A stretch of DNA of 64,000 nucleotides, from assembly GCF_000702425.1 (NCBI RefSeq), contig NZ_JNIE01000007.1, forward strand, positions 1 through 64,000, given 5' to 3'. The DNA comes from Thermocrinis jamiesonii (GTDB taxonomy: Bacteria; Aquificota; Aquificia; Aquificales; Aquificaceae). The position numbers were made by a program, and so were the translations under genes. This document shows positions 43,938-58,030 of this stretch, in pieces. Each line of letters starts with the position of its first letter. Position 1 is the first letter of the stretch. The notes below the pieces were generated by a model. The model worked only from the letters and a program-made list of their open reading frames with translations. It searched no databases and was not told where the DNA came from.

Positions 43938-44879
43938 TTATAGCCATCCTTTCCTTCTTACCCAAAAGATAAGAGAAAGGGTGGTTATTACCATAAGAGC
44001 TAAGGAATAGACGTATCCATACTTCCAGTGCAACTCAGGCATATGCTCAAAGTTCATACCGTATATACTGGCTATAAGGGTGGCAGGTAAAAAGATGGTA
44101 GCTAAAACCGTAAAAACCTTTACCGCTTCGTTTTGCCTTATGTTAATAAGTCCAATTAGGGTGTTCTGAATGCTGTCTATCTTGTCCATGTAAAAGGTAG
44201 TGTAGTCCAAGAGCGTGTATAGGTCTTCAAGGATGACTTTTATTTCCCTCTTGGTCTGCGCATTTATTCTTGGGCTTTTTACAAAGTGAGATAAGATCCT
44301 CAGCTTTTCGTTTATAGTTTCCCTAAGGGTTATGTTTAGTTCATCGTAGTAAGAGATGTCCTTTATGATCTCTTCAGTTTGCTCTTCAAAGACCTCTTTT
44401 CTGAGGTTTCTTATACGCCTTCCCAGTATCTCAAGCCTATCTCCTATTCTATCAACCTCTATGCTAACTATATGAGAAAACATCTCCTCTGCGAACTGAA
44501 AGACTAAGCTTTGAGACTCTACTCTCTTTTGAAAGATCATGAGGGTGGGTATGTCCCTATACCTTATTGTTACCATAAACCTGCCCTTTAAAAAAAAGAA
44601 TACGGGCTCTACGAGTATATCTTCCTTTTGCTGTATTACAAAAGAAAAACTCATAAATATTTTGTCTCCTTCTTCTTTATACTTACTGCTTATTTCTATG
44701 TCTCCAAAAACCTCCCTTGGTGGCATTTCAAAACCTACTGCACTTTTTAGCCAAAAGATCTCTTCTTCTGTAGGTTTTTCTACATCAATCCACAGAATTT
44801 TATCCTTAAGAGTGGTGCCAAACTCATCTATGGAGTGCTCTGTAAATCCAAAGGTAGAGCTTGCGTATATTTTTATCAT
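43938..44879 (-). CDS. corA: CorA-family divalent cation channel
   Basis: This 313-residue magnesium/cobalt channel has a large cytoplasmic N-terminal domain with the long helical bundle, and two C-terminal membrane helices. The signature IYGMNFEHMPEL sits at the end of the first helix (ATLIASIYGMN), followed by the second helix and the basic tail WVRRKGWL. It is divergent from argG across a 41-bp gap. Confidence 0.95.
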   Translation of the reverse strand: MIKIYASSTFGFTEHSIDEFGTTLKDKILWIDVEKPTEEEIFWLKSAVGFEMPPREVFGDIEISSKYKEEGDKIFMSFSFVIQQKEDILVEPVFFFLKGRFMVTIRYRDIPTLMIFQKRVESQSLVFQFAEEMFSHIVSIEVDRIGDRLEILGRRIRNLRKEVFEEQTEEIIKDISYYDELNITLRETINEKLRILSHFVKSPRINAQTKREIKVILEDLYTLLDYTTFYMDKIDSIQNTLIGLINIRQNEAVKVFTVLATIFLPATLIASIYGMNFEHMPELHWKYGYVYSLALMVITTLSLIFWVRRKGWL

Positions 44880-44905
44880 TCTGCATAATATTTTAACAAC
44901 TCTGA

Positions 44906-44911
44906 TAAAAT
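44906..44911 (+). promoter_or_regulatory. -10 box of argG close to the start codon
   Basis: TAAAAT at 44906-44911 ends 9 nt before the ATG at 44921. There is no Shine-Dalgarno between them. Confidence 0.4.
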
Positions 44912-44920
44912 ATTGTGTTT

Positions 44921-46120
44921 ATGAGCAAAAAAGTTATTCTTGCATACTCTGGCGGTTTGGACACATCGGTTATAGTAAGGTGGTTGGCAGAAAAGGGCTA
45001 TGAGGTAATTACCTACACTGCGGACGTGGGGCAAGGGGAGGAGTTGGAAGAAATCCCTCAAAAGGCAAAGGCTTCTGGTGCGGTGGAGGCAATAGTGGAG
45101 GATCTAAGGGAAGAGTTTGCAAGGGAATACTGCCTACCAACGCTTAGAGCTTTGGCGCTTTATGAAGGAAAGTATCCTTTGACCGCATCCCTTTCCAGAC
45201 CACTTATAGCAAAAAAGCTTGTGGAGTATGCCCAAAAGTTTGGTGCAGATTTTGTAGCCCATGGATCCACCGGCAAAGGCAACGACCAAGTTAGGTTTGA
45301 GCTTTCCGTATGGGCTTTAAACCCAGACTTGGAAGTTTTGGCTCCTGTCAGGGAATGGGAGTTTAGGTCCAGAGAGGAAGAGGTAGAGTATGCTCTAAGG
45401 TTTAACATTCCCGTAAAGGCTACAAAGGAAAAACCTTACTCCATAGACAAAAACCTTTGGGGTATCTCCATAGAATGCGGTCCCTTGGAGGACCCTTGGA
45501 CAGAACCGCCGGAGGACGCCTTTGAATGGACTGTGTCTCCTGAAAAGGCACCCGAAGAGGCGGAATATGTGGAGATCTCTTTCAAAGAAGGAACGCCTGT
45601 TGCTATAAACGGAAAGGAATACCCTAAGCTGTACGAACTCATTCTTGACCTTAACAAAATAGCGGGTAGGCACGGAGTAGGAAGAATAGACATGGTGGAA
45701 AACCGCCTTGTGGGAATAAAAAGCAGGGAAGTTTATGAAGCACCCGCAGCCACATTGCTATACGAAGCTTACAGGGACCTTCTCTCTTTAACCTTAGACA
45801 GGTTTACTTTCCATTACTTTTTGAGCCACATACCTTATGAGTATGCCAAGCTTGTTTACGAAGGACTATGGTTTTCTCCTTTAAGGGAAGCCTTAGATGG
45901 TTTTACAGAAAGGATCGCAAGGTTTGTGGATGGAACAGTAAGGTTAAAGCTTTACAAAGGTAGGGCTTGGGTGGTGGGTAGAAAATCTGAAAGATCCCTG
46001 TATGTGGAGGACTTGGCAACTTACTCCGAAAAAGACGCCTTTGATCATAAAGCGGGAGCCCAATTTACAAAGGTCTTTGGTTTGCCTTTGAAGATCCTTG
46101 GAAGGATCAGGAGGAGGTAA
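44921..46120 (+). CDS. argG: Argininosuccinate synthase
   Basis: This 399-residue enzyme joins citrulline and aspartate with ATP. The PP-loop AYSGGLDTSV follows directly on the start MSKKVIL, which fixes the ATG at 44921 rather than the one 6 bp earlier. Other motifs are FVAHGSTGKGNDQVRFEL and the C-terminal GGxD-type SEKDAFDHKAGAQF. It runs straight into aroD, whose ATG begins at the base after the argG stop. Confidence 0.96.
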   Translation: MSKKVILAYSGGLDTSVIVRWLAEKGYEVITYTADVGQGEELEEIPQKAKASGAVEAIVEDLREEFAREYCLPTLRALALYEGKYPLTASLSRPLIAKKLVEYAQKFGADFVAHGSTGKGNDQVRFELSVWALNPDLEVLAPVREWEFRSREEEVEYALRFNIPVKATKEKPYSIDKNLWGISIECGPLEDPWTEPPEDAFEWTVSPEKAPEEAEYVEISFKEGTPVAINGKEYPKLYELILDLNKIAGRHGVGRIDMVENRLVGIKSREVYEAPAATLLYEAYRDLLSLTLDRFTFHYFLSHIPYEYAKLVYEGLWFSPLREALDGFTERIARFVDGTVRLKLYKGRAWVVGRKSERSLYVEDLATYSEKDAFDHKAGAQFTKVFGLPLKILGRIRRR

Positions 46121-46780
46121 ATGCTTATAGCGGTGCCCCTTTCGGACCAAAACCTTGAAGAGGACCTAAGGGCAGTCAAAGAGTTGGGAGCGGACATTGT
46201 AGAGCTTAGAATTGATATGTTTGAAAGGACAGAGCCGGACTATGTGCTGAGCTGGGTAAAAAGAGCAAAGGAATTAGGGCTTTCCACTATCTTAACCATA
46301 AGAAGTTCCCAAGAAGGTGGAAAAGATGTGCCAAACAGAGAAAGGATCTTTGAACTTGTATCCCCTTATGCGGACTATACAGACATAGAGCTATCCTCAC
46401 GGGCTTTGATTCCCTACGTTAGAAACATTACAAAAGCTTCGGGTAAGAAGCTCATAATCTCTTACCACAACTTTGAGCTAACTCCTGCCAACTGGATACT
46501 TAGGGAGGTTTTCAGGGAGGGTATGAGATGGGGAGCGGATATAGTAAAGGTAGCGGTGAAAGCCAATTCTTACGAAGATACCGCCAGGCTTCTTTGCGTG
46601 GCAAGACAGGAGGAAGGACAAAAGATAATCATATCCATGGGAAAGTATGGCAAAATCTCAAGAGTTTCTGGTTTTATTTTTGGAAGCGTGATAAGCTATG
46701 CTTATTACAGACAAGCTACCGCTGAAGGTCAGCTCTCCTTAGAGGAGATGGTAAAACTGAGGGAGATACTCTATTCATGA
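46121..46780 (+). CDS. aroD: 3-dehydroquinate dehydratase, type I
   Basis: This 219-residue TIM-barrel enzyme of the shikimate pathway has family motifs ELRIDMFE, ISYHNFELTP with the catalytic His, DIVKVAVKANS with the Schiff-base Lys, and SMGKYGKISRVSGF. It is coupled to argG upstream and overlaps secD by 4 bp. The grouping is not metabolic and looks like simple packing. Confidence 0.94.
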   Translation: MLIAVPLSDQNLEEDLRAVKELGADIVELRIDMFERTEPDYVLSWVKRAKELGLSTILTIRSSQEGGKDVPNRERIFELVSPYADYTDIELSSRALIPYVRNITKASGKKLIISYHNFELTPANWILREVFREGMRWGADIVKVAVKANSYEDTARLLCVARQEEGQKIIISMGKYGKISRVSGFIFGSVISYAYYRQATAEGQLSLEEMVKLREILYS

Positions 46781-48261
46781 AAAACTTTTACACCAACTTA
46801 GGGCTTTTGCTGTTTTTGGTCGCTCTATCCGTAGCCATAGTCCTTTACAAGCCTATGAACCTTGGACTGGACCTAAGGGGTGGTATATCTATGGTAATCC
46901 AGCCTGATGTGTCCTATGCCATTGAACAGGAATACCAAAGGCTCAGCAGAGATTTATACCAAAAGCTGAGGGAAGAGGGGCTAAAGGTTTTGGACGTGGT
47001 GGTGGAAGAAAACTACATAAAGGTGGAGCTTTTAGAAGAAGGTGCAGTGCCAAAGGTTTTGGAGAAACACTTTCCGCGCTTTGAGGTGAAGAAAAAAGAA
47101 GCGAACACTTACTTTTTGGCATTAAAAGACCAAGAGCTTTTCCAGTTAAAGGAAGGTGTGATAAGTCAGACGGTGGAGGTTTTGAGAAAAAGGATAGATG
47201 AGCTGGGCGTGGTCCAACCAGTGATCACAAAAATAGGTCAGGACAGGATCTTGGTGGAACTGCCGGGAGTTTTGGACTTAGAAAGGGCAAAGTCCATCAT
47301 AGGCAGAACTGCCCTTTTGGAGCTAAAGTTGGTGGTAGAAAGTGGTAGAAAAGAAGATCTGGAAAGTAAGCTAACTCCAGAGCTTGAGCTTTTGCCTTCA
47401 GAAGATGGTTCCGAGTGGTTTTTGGTTGAAAAGGTGGCGGTTATTACCGGAGGAGACCTAAAAACCGCCTATACTTCTCAGGATGAGTTTGGGAGACCAG
47501 CAGTGAGCTTTGAGCTAACAGACAGCGGAGCAAACAAGTTTGCTCAGGCCACAGAAAAGAACATAGGAAGAAGGCTTGCCATAGTCTTGGACAAAAAGGT
47601 AATCTCTGCACCGGTAATAAGAAGTAGAATAACCAACATGGGACAGATAACCGGTCAATTTACGCCGGATGAGGCAAAGGAGCTTGCCATAGTTCTAAGG
47701 GCTGGAGCTTTACCCACAAAAATAGACTTTCTTCAGGAGAGCGTCATCGGTCCCACCTTGGGAAGGGATGCTATAGAGCAGGGTATTAAGGCAGGTGTGC
47801 TGGGCTATTTGCTTTTGGCTTTAATACTTGTTTTAAGGTATAAATCTTCTGGTGTTACTGCAAACCTTTCTATAATATTAAATGCTCTAATGCTTTGGGC
47901 TGGCATGGTATTGTTGGGGGCAACCCTTACCTTGCCGGGCATTGCGGGCATAATCCTAAACATGGGCATAGCGGTAGATTCCAACGTGCTGATCTTTGAG
48001 AGGGTCAAAGAAGAGCTAAGGCTTGGAAACAGCCCAAGGAAGGCAATAGACTTAGGCTACAAAAGAAGCCTAAATGCGGTGTTTGACACCCACATAACCC
48101 TTTTGGTAGCAGCTCTGATACTCTTTCAGTTTGGCAGTGGTCCAGTAAAGGGCTTTGCAACCACCTTAACCTTAGGCACCATAGCGTCTTTTATATCCAA
48201 CGTCTATTTTGCCAAGTTCTTCTTGGAAATGCTTTATAAACTAAGACTTTTTAGGATCTAA
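46777..48261 (+). CDS. secD: Protein translocase subunit SecD
   Basis: This 494-residue RND-family membrane protein uses the proton gradient to help protein export. It has an N-terminal helix, the [11 protein letters not shown] motif, a large periplasmic P1 domain (to about residue 320) and five more helices in the C-terminal third ([20 protein letters not shown]). secF, usually next in line, is not here; uvrA starts 2 bp later. Confidence 0.95.
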   Translation: MKNFYTNLGLLLFLVALSVAIVLYKPMNLGLDLRGGISMVIQPDVSYAIEQEYQRLSRDLYQKLREEGLKVLDVVVEENYIKVELLEEGAVPKVLEKHFPRFEVKKKEANTYFLALKDQELFQLKEGVISQTVEVLRKRIDELGVVQPVITKIGQDRILVELPGVLDLERAKSIIGRTALLELKLVVESGRKEDLESKLTPELELLPSEDGSEWFLVEKVAVITGGDLKTAYTSQDEFGRPAVSFELTDSGANKFAQATEKNIGRRLAIVLDKKVISAPVIRSRITNMGQITGQFTPDEAKELAIVLRAGALPTKIDFLQESVIGPTLGRDAIEQGIKAGVLGYLLLALILVLRYKSSGVTANLSIILNALMLWAGMVLLGATLTLPGIAGIILNMGIAVDSNVLIFERVKEELRLGNSPRKAIDLGYKRSLNAVFDTHITLLVAALILFQFGSGPVKGFATTLTLGTIASFISNVYFAKFFLEMLYKLRLFRI

Positions 48262-48262
48262 T

Positions 48263-52701
<4,439 letters not shown>

Positions 52702-52705
<4 letters not shown>

Positions 52706-53361
52706 GACCGTATGTAATAATCGTCTCCGAAGTTAGCGTAGATGGAAAGCTCACACTTTATAGAGGAGCATCAAGCAAAGAGCTTATGAGTTTGATGGAC
52801 ATGGAAGCCTACAGATACTTGCATGAGATAAGGGCTAAGGTGGATGGGATCATGGTGGGATGTGAGACCGTGCGCACGGACAACCCAAGCCTTACGGTAA
52901 GATATGCGGAAGGTAAAAATCCTGTGCGTATTATTCCGTGCTCAACCGCCAATGTGCCATTGGATGCAAACATATTTTCAAAGGATGCACCTACCATAAT
53001 AGTCTCAACCCTCAGAGCACCAAAGGAAAGGATAGATAAGATAAGAAAGCTTGGTGCGGAGGTTTGGATTGTAGGAGAGGACCTTGTGGATTTTGAAAGA
53101 CTTCTTCCAATGCTTTACGAGAGGGGTATAAAAAGCCTGATGGTAGAAGGAGGCTCTTCCATAAATTGGGAGTTTGTAAAAAGGGGTTTTGTGGATGAGA
53201 TAAGACTCATACATCTTCCTGTGATTGTAGGTGGTGAGAATGTGCCCACCTTGGTAGGGGGTGAAGGCTTTAAAAGTCTAAAAAATCTACTTCCTCTCAG
53301 ACTCAGAGCACACTTTAAAAGGGGACATCATCTGATAACTGAATGGGAGGTGGTTAGATGA
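52702..53361 (+). CDS. Stand-alone RibD-type diaminopyrimidine reductase
   Basis: This 219-residue dihydrofolate-reductase-fold protein resembles the reductase half of RibD and the archaeal-style single-domain enzyme: SEVSVDGKLTL, RAKVDGIMVGCETVRTDNPS, SLMVEGGSSINWEFVK and HLPVIVGGENVPTLV. No deaminase domain is attached. It should reduce the ribose side chain of the riboflavin intermediate. ribBA is in the window but not nearby. It overlaps nuoA by 4 bp. Confidence 0.85.
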
Positions 53362-53717
53362 GCGAATACTTGGGCATTCTGATATTCTTCTTTGTTGCCT
53401 TGACTGTGGGTTTTGTTTTCACCTTTATAAACAGCATCCTTGGACCAAGGACTAAAGAAAAAATGGAAGACTATCCTTATGAGTGTGGAGTCCCTCTTTA
53501 CGACCCAGAGGCGAGGGGAACCTTCAAGCAGGGATATTACATTCTTGGATTACTCCTTATCCTTTTTGACATAGAAGTTGCCTTTCTTTTCCCATGGGCG
53601 GTAGTCTTTAAACAGATAGGCATCTACGGACTTATAGAGGCTGTTCTGTTTATTGCCATACTGTTTTTGGGCTTTGTTTACGCTTGGAAAAAGGGTGCTC
53701 TGAAGTGGCAGATGTAG
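53358..53717 (+). CDS. nuoA: NADH-quinone oxidoreductase subunit A
   Basis: This 119-residue membrane subunit of complex I has three helices. The typical region RTKEKMEDYPYECGVPLYDP carries the conserved Cys loop between helices one and two, and LLLILFDIEVAFLFPWAV is the diagnostic second helix. nuoB should follow, but a 3.6-kb iron transporter operon lies between them on the same strand. Confidence 0.95.
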   Translation: MSEYLGILIFFFVALTVGFVFTFINSILGPRTKEKMEDYPYECGVPLYDPEARGTFKQGYYILGLLLILFDIEVAFLFPWAVVFKQIGIYGLIEAVLFIAILFLGFVYAWKKGALKWQM

Positions 53718-53821
53718 TAAAATTGCCTGAGCGGTCCCATAAATAAACATAACACGGTTTGAGCAAAAAATCAAAGAACAGCTGTTAGCCCACATTCATA
53801 GCAAGGATCAGTTTTCCATTC

Positions 53822-53850
53822 TTGACAGAGACTGTTTTTAATATTAAAAT
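53822..53850 (+). promoter_or_regulatory. Promoter of the Fe(III) ABC transporter operon
   Basis: TTGACA (53822-53827), a 17-nt spacer and TAAAAT (53845-53850) form a near-consensus promoter. TAGGAGG follows just ahead of the ATG at 53883. The preceding 100 bp after nuoA show no terminator I can defend. Confidence 0.7.
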
Positions 53851-53882
53851 CTAATCTCAAAATTATTTTTAGGAGGTCTGCT

Positions 53883-54863
53883 ATGAGGTTGTTCCTCTTC
53901 CTACTTTCCGTGCTGTTCTTTGGGCTTTCTTATGCTCAGGAGCTTGTGATCTACTCCGGACGCGGAGAAAGGCTCATAAAGCCCGTGTTGGATGAATTTA
54001 CCAGACGAACAGGTATCAAAGTAGTGCTTCACTCCGGGGGCACGGTAGAACTCTTTAACAAGCTGATAGCAGAAGGAGACAGAACGCCTGCGGATGTGTT
54101 TATTACCGTAGATGCGGGGACCTTAGAAAGGGCAAGGATTGCGGGAATTTTGGAGCCTATAAAGTCGGACGTAATAGAGAGGAATATACCTAAGGAGTTT
54201 AGAGCACCTGACAACTCTTGGGTAGGCCTTTCCTTAAGGCTTAGAGTGATTGCCTACAATCCTCAAAGAGTAAAGCCAAGTGAAATAAAAACCTTTGATG
54301 ACCTTACTAATCCCAAGTGGAAAGGAAGGTTGGGCATACGCACAGGAAGCAATGTATATCCGCAGTCTCAAATAGCTATGATGATTGCGGAAAGGGGTGA
54401 GAGAGAAACGGAGAAGTTCCTCAGAGCCATTCTTGCCAACGCGGGAGATAAAATATACCCTTCCGATTCAAGGATCGTGGAAGCTATAGCCAAAGGTGAG
54501 ATAGATATAGGTATAGTTAATCACTACTACGTGTATAAACACTTGGAAGCCAACCCACAGGACAGGAAGACACTTAGCTTTGTGGTGCCACCCAACACAC
54601 ACTACAACGTCTCTGGGGCAGGTATCCTAAAAACAAGCAAAAAGAAGGATTTAGCGTTGAAGTTAGTAGAATTCTTAGCCTCTGAAGAAGGCCAAAGGCT
54701 CTTTGTGGAGACCAACTGGGAGTATCCTGTAAATCCTAAAATTCCTGTGCGTCAGGGTATGCTCCCAAGGGAGAAATTTACCATAAGCAAAGTGCCCTTG
54801 TCAGTGATGGGAAGATACATGGTTCCAGCCTTGGACTTAATTGACAAAGTGGGATACAGATGA
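53883..54863 (+). CDS. Fe(III)-type periplasmic binding protein
   Basis: This 326-residue FbpA/FutA-like ferric binding protein begins with a signal peptide (LFLFLLSVLFFGLSYA). It starts the mature domain with ELVIYSGRGERLIKPVLDEF and has the paired metal-binding tyrosines in IGIVNHYYVYKHL. It captures iron for the permease and ATPase that follow (4-bp overlap). High iron demand fits the many Fe-S and haem enzymes. Confidence 0.92.
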   Translation: MRLFLFLLSVLFFGLSYAQELVIYSGRGERLIKPVLDEFTRRTGIKVVLHSGGTVELFNKLIAEGDRTPADVFITVDAGTLERARIAGILEPIKSDVIERNIPKEFRAPDNSWVGLSLRLRVIAYNPQRVKPSEIKTFDDLTNPKWKGRLGIRTGSNVYPQSQIAMMIAERGERETEKFLRAILANAGDKIYPSDSRIVEAIAKGEIDIGIVNHYYVYKHLEANPQDRKTLSFVVPPNTHYNVSGAGILKTSKKKDLALKLVEFLASEEGQRLFVETNWEYPVNPKIPVRQGMLPREKFTISKVPLSVMGRYMVPALDLIDKVGYR

Positions 54864-56422
54864 TCTACGCCTTAGCCTTTGGGGTGGCGGTCATCCCTGC
54901 CATCCCTATACTTTTCACTATTTACAGTGCCCTCAGCGCAGATCCAGAGCTTTGGATAAGACTTTATCAAACCAGGCTCAGCGTGATCTTGCCCAATACT
55001 CTAAAGCTCGCATTATCTGTGGGGTTCCTTTGCCTTCTCTTTGGTGTATCTTCCGCTTGGTTGGTGAGCAGATACGAGTTTTTTGGAAAACGGTTCTGGC
55101 AAGTGCTTTTGATACTGCCCTTTGCCATACCAGGTTATATCATGGCTTATGCTTATGCGAGCTTTTTTGCACCTGGCGGACCAGCCCAAAGCCTTTGGGG
55201 CAAATTCTTTGACTTTCCTATGCCTTCCCTGTATTCCTTTTGGGGTGTATCTTTGGTGCTGAGCCTTGTAAATTACCCTTACGTTTATCTTTTGGCAAGG
55301 GCAAGTTTTCTTAGCAGTAGTCAAACCTATCACGATGTAGCCAAGTCTTTGGGAGCTTCCGCCTTGAGAAGGTTTTTCAGCATAGACCTTAAACTTGCCT
55401 ATCCGGGCATTATGGCTGGGCTTTTGTTGGCTTTGATGGAGGTTATGGCAGACTTTGGAACAGTCGCCCTTTTGAGATATCCCACCTTTACCGAAGCCAT
55501 ATACAGACAAATAACAGGCAGGTTTGACCCTATTGGTGGTGCAGCCCTTGCCTCTGTCCTTTTGCTTCTTAGCTTTTTTCTTTTTAACCTTGAAAAGCAC
55601 TTTAGGGGTAAAAAGTCCTTTGAACAGGTAAGTGGAAGTTTTAGACCTTTGGAGGCCAAACCTCTTGGTTTTGTGGGAAACATTTTGGTCAATGTAGGAC
55701 TTTTAGCCTTCATGCTAATAGCTTTCTTTGTGCCCGTTGGGATCCTACTTAGTATGGCGCTAAAGGCTATTCTAAGCAAAGGTTGGGACGAAAGACTTTT
55801 GAGGTTTGCCTTCAATAGCCTTCTGGTTTCAGCTTTGGGTGCCTCTCTTGCAACTTTGCTTGTTTTTGCTCCCGCTTATCTTAGCGCAAGACATCCAAAT
55901 TTAGCAAGCAAGCTGATATATTATCTTTCCTCTTTGGGTTACAGCTTGCCTGGACCGGTAGTAGCTGTGGGCCTTCTTCTTGTTTCTACCGCATACTTAA
56001 ATTGGCTCTACGGTAGTTTAATACTTCTCATATTAGCCTATGTGATAAGGTTCATGCCTGTTTCCTTGCAGTCCCAACACTCTGCTATAGTTAGTCTTTC
56101 TCCGTCTTTGGAGCAGGCTTCAAGGACTTTGGGAAAAGGCCTTTGGGCTACCTTCAGGAATATAACCATCCCAAACATAAAGGGTGGCATAATAGTGGGA
56201 TGGGTCATAGTCTTTGTGGATTGTATGAAGGAACTGCCTGCTACTATGATGCTAAGGCCTTTGGGCTTTGACACTTTGGCGATAAGAGTTTGGGTGGAAG
56301 CCTCCGAGTCCCTTTGGGAAATGGCTTCCATTCCCGCTCTGATGATCGTAATTACTGGATTGATCCCTCTTGTGATTGTGATGAGAGAGTTTGATAGGAG
56401 CAAAGATGTGGAAGTGGGATAG
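54860..56422 (+). CDS. Fe(III) ABC transporter permease (fused two-half form)
   Basis: This 520-residue inner-membrane protein has about twelve helices in two homologous halves, as in FbpB. Each half carries an EAA-like loop that docks the ATPase: SLGASALRRFFSIDLKLAYP near residue 160 and TLGKGLWATFRNITIPNIKG near 440. It is translated from an ATG inside the end of the binding-protein gene. Confidence 0.93.
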   Translation: MIYALAFGVAVIPAIPILFTIYSALSADPELWIRLYQTRLSVILPNTLKLALSVGFLCLLFGVSSAWLVSRYEFFGKRFWQVLLILPFAIPGYIMAYAYASFFAPGGPAQSLWGKFFDFPMPSLYSFWGVSLVLSLVNYPYVYLLARASFLSSSQTYHDVAKSLGASALRRFFSIDLKLAYPGIMAGLLLALMEVMADFGTVALLRYPTFTEAIYRQITGRFDPIGGAALASVLLLLSFFLFNLEKHFRGKKSFEQVSGSFRPLEAKPLGFVGNILVNVGLLAFMLIAFFVPVGILLSMALKAILSKGWDERLLRFAFNSLLVSALGASLATLLVFAPAYLSARHPNLASKLIYYLSSLGYSLPGPVVAVGLLLVSTAYLNWLYGSLILLILAYVIRFMPVSLQSQHSAIVSLSPSLEQASRTLGKGLWATFRNITIPNIKGGIIVGWVIVFVDCMKELPATMMLRPLGFDTLAIRVWVEASESLWEMASIPALMIVITGLIPLVIVMREFDRSKDVEVG

Positions 56423-57455
56423 TTCTGAAGTTCATTTAGAGTTGGAAAATGTAAGCAAGATGTATGGGAGTGTATCTGCGGTTAAGGGGGTAAGCCTTAG
56501 CATATACAGAGGGGAGTTTTTCTCTCTCCTTGGACCCTCTGGCTCTGGTAAATCTACCATTCTAAGGCTTATAGCAGGTTTGGAAAGACCTGACGAGGGA
56601 ATTATAAGTATAGAAGGAAAAGTGGTTGCGGACAAAAAGGTTTGGGTGCCACCAGAAAAAAGGGGTGTGGGACTTGTCTTTCAAAACTACGCCCTTTTTC
56701 CCCACATGACGGTGTTTGAAAACGTAGCCTATGGTATTTCTTACCTTCCAAAGCAGGAGGTGAAAAAAAGGGTTAGGGAGCTTTTGGAGATGGTGGGCCT
56801 TGCCCACAAGGAAAAGTACTATCCCCATCAACTATCGGGTGGAGAACAGCAGAGGGTTGCCTTAGCAAGAGCTTTGGCAGTGGCCCCTAAGGTGATGCTC
56901 TTGGACGAGCCCTTTTCTAACCTTGATGCGGACCTAAGGAGGGACCTAAGAAAACAGACAAAGAAAATACTCAAGGAACTGGGAACCACAACCATTTTGG
57001 TAACCCACGACCAAGAGGAAGCCTTTTCTCTATCGGACAGGGTGGGAGTGATCAACGGGGGAGTTTTAGAGCAGGTGGGCACCCCCTTTGAAATCTATCA
57101 CAGACCAGCCACGCGCTTTGTGGCAGACTTTGTAGGTATGGCAGACTTTTACAAAGGAAAGATAGAAGGCGAGGTTTTAATATCGGAGATTGGCAACTTC
57201 CCTATTAACGGTCAATGGAAGGGTAAATCTGAAGAGGTGGAGATAATGATAAGGCCAGACGATGTGGATTTTGAACCAGATCCACAGGGAAAAGCGGTTA
57301 TATCGGAAGTGGAGTTTTTGGGCGCAGACATCATCTACACCATTTCCCTGCCCAACGGTAAGATCATCCACTCAGTAAAGACCTCAAGGGAACTTTACCC
57401 TGTAGGCACGAAGGTTAAGATAAAAATTGAACCTAATCACCTTGTGATCTTTTAA
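56406..57455 (+). CDS. Fe(III) ABC transporter ATPase
   Basis: This 349-residue FbpC-like subunit has Walker [20 protein letters not shown]-loop VFQNYALFPHMTV, signature LSGGEQQRVALARALA and Walker B VMLLDEPFSNLD. A C-terminal TOBE domain (EVEIMIRPDDVDFEP) is present. I choose the ATG at 56406, behind a GGAG, over the TTG 15 bp earlier; it overlaps the permease gene by 17 bp. Confidence 0.93.
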   Translation: MWKWDSSEVHLELENVSKMYGSVSAVKGVSLSIYRGEFFSLLGPSGSGKSTILRLIAGLERPDEGIISIEGKVVADKKVWVPPEKRGVGLVFQNYALFPHMTVFENVAYGISYLPKQEVKKRVRELLEMVGLAHKEKYYPHQLSGGEQQRVALARALAVAPKVMLLDEPFSNLDADLRRDLRKQTKKILKELGTTTILVTHDQEEAFSLSDRVGVINGGVLEQVGTPFEIYHRPATRFVADFVGMADFYKGKIEGEVLISEIGNFPINGQWKGKSEEVEIMIRPDDVDFEPDPQGKAVISEVEFLGADIIYTISLPNGKIIHSVKTSRELYPVGTKVKIKIEPNHLVIF

Positions 57456-57461
57456 ATAGGG

Positions 57462-57467
57462 TATAAT
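57462..57467 (+). promoter_or_regulatory. -10 box ahead of nuoB
   Basis: TATAAT at 57462-57467 lies between the transporter ATPase and nuoB, followed by GAGGAGGT and the ATG at 57492. The -35 region is weak. It would let nuoB-CD-H be made independently of the iron transporter. Confidence 0.4.
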
Positions 57468-57491
57468 TTTTAAGCCCGAGGAGGTCTTAGG

Positions 57492-58028
57492 ATGGCAGCT
57501 TTAAACTCAAATGGTTTTGTTTTGACCACAGTGGATGAGCTTTTGAGTTGGGGTAGAAGAAACGCTTTATGGCCAGTAACCATAGGGCTTGCCTGCTGTG
57601 CTATAGAGATGATGCACACCGCCGCTTCACGCTTTGACTTGGATAGATTGGGTGTTATATTCAGAGCTTCTCCAAGGCAGGCAGACCTACTCATCGTGGC
57701 GGGAACTGTGGTAAATAAAGTAGCACCTATGCTAAAGCTTATTTGGGAGCAGATGCCAGACCCCAAATGGTGCATATCCATGGGCGGATGCGCCTCCGCT
57801 GGTGGTCCTTTCCCAACTTACTCTACTCTTCAAGGCGTAGATAGAATAATCCCAGTGGATGTTTATATACCCGGTTGTCCTCCCCATCCTCAGGGACTTA
57901 TCTACGGCATACTCCAGCTTCAGAAAAAGATAAAGCAGATGGGTGTTAGAAAATACGATAAAGCCTTTGAAGAGTTCAAAAAGGACATACAAAAACAGGG
58001 GCTTATTCCAAGAGAGGTGGAAGTCTAA
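57492..58028 (+). CDS. nuoB: NADH-quinone oxidoreductase subunit B
   Basis: This 178-residue subunit carries cluster N2, the last Fe-S centre before quinone. The ligands are in [12 protein letters not shown] (the tandem Cys), [10 protein letters not shown] and [13 protein letters not shown]. It has the usual [20 protein letters not shown]. It opens the nuoB-nuoCD-nuoH block. Confidence 0.97.
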   Translation: MAALNSNGFVLTTVDELLSWGRRNALWPVTIGLACCAIEMMHTAASRFDLDRLGVIFRASPRQADLLIVAGTVVNKVAPMLKLIWEQMPDPKWCISMGGCASAGGPFPTYSTLQGVDRIIPVDVYIPGCPPHPQGLIYGILQLQKKIKQMGVRKYDKAFEEFKKDIQKQGLIPREVEV

Positions 58029-58030
58029 AT

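Noticed and set aside
53728-53800. Possible tRNA in the nuoA-fbpA gap (the string GCCTGAGCGGT resembles a D-arm)
   Set aside because: No matching acceptor, anticodon or T-arm follows within a tRNA length; the resemblance is limited to 11 bases.
55013-55600. 195-codon minus-strand frame inside the iron permease gene
   Set aside because: Lysine-rich translation without domains, fully inside a clear two-half permease; a shadow of the sense frame.
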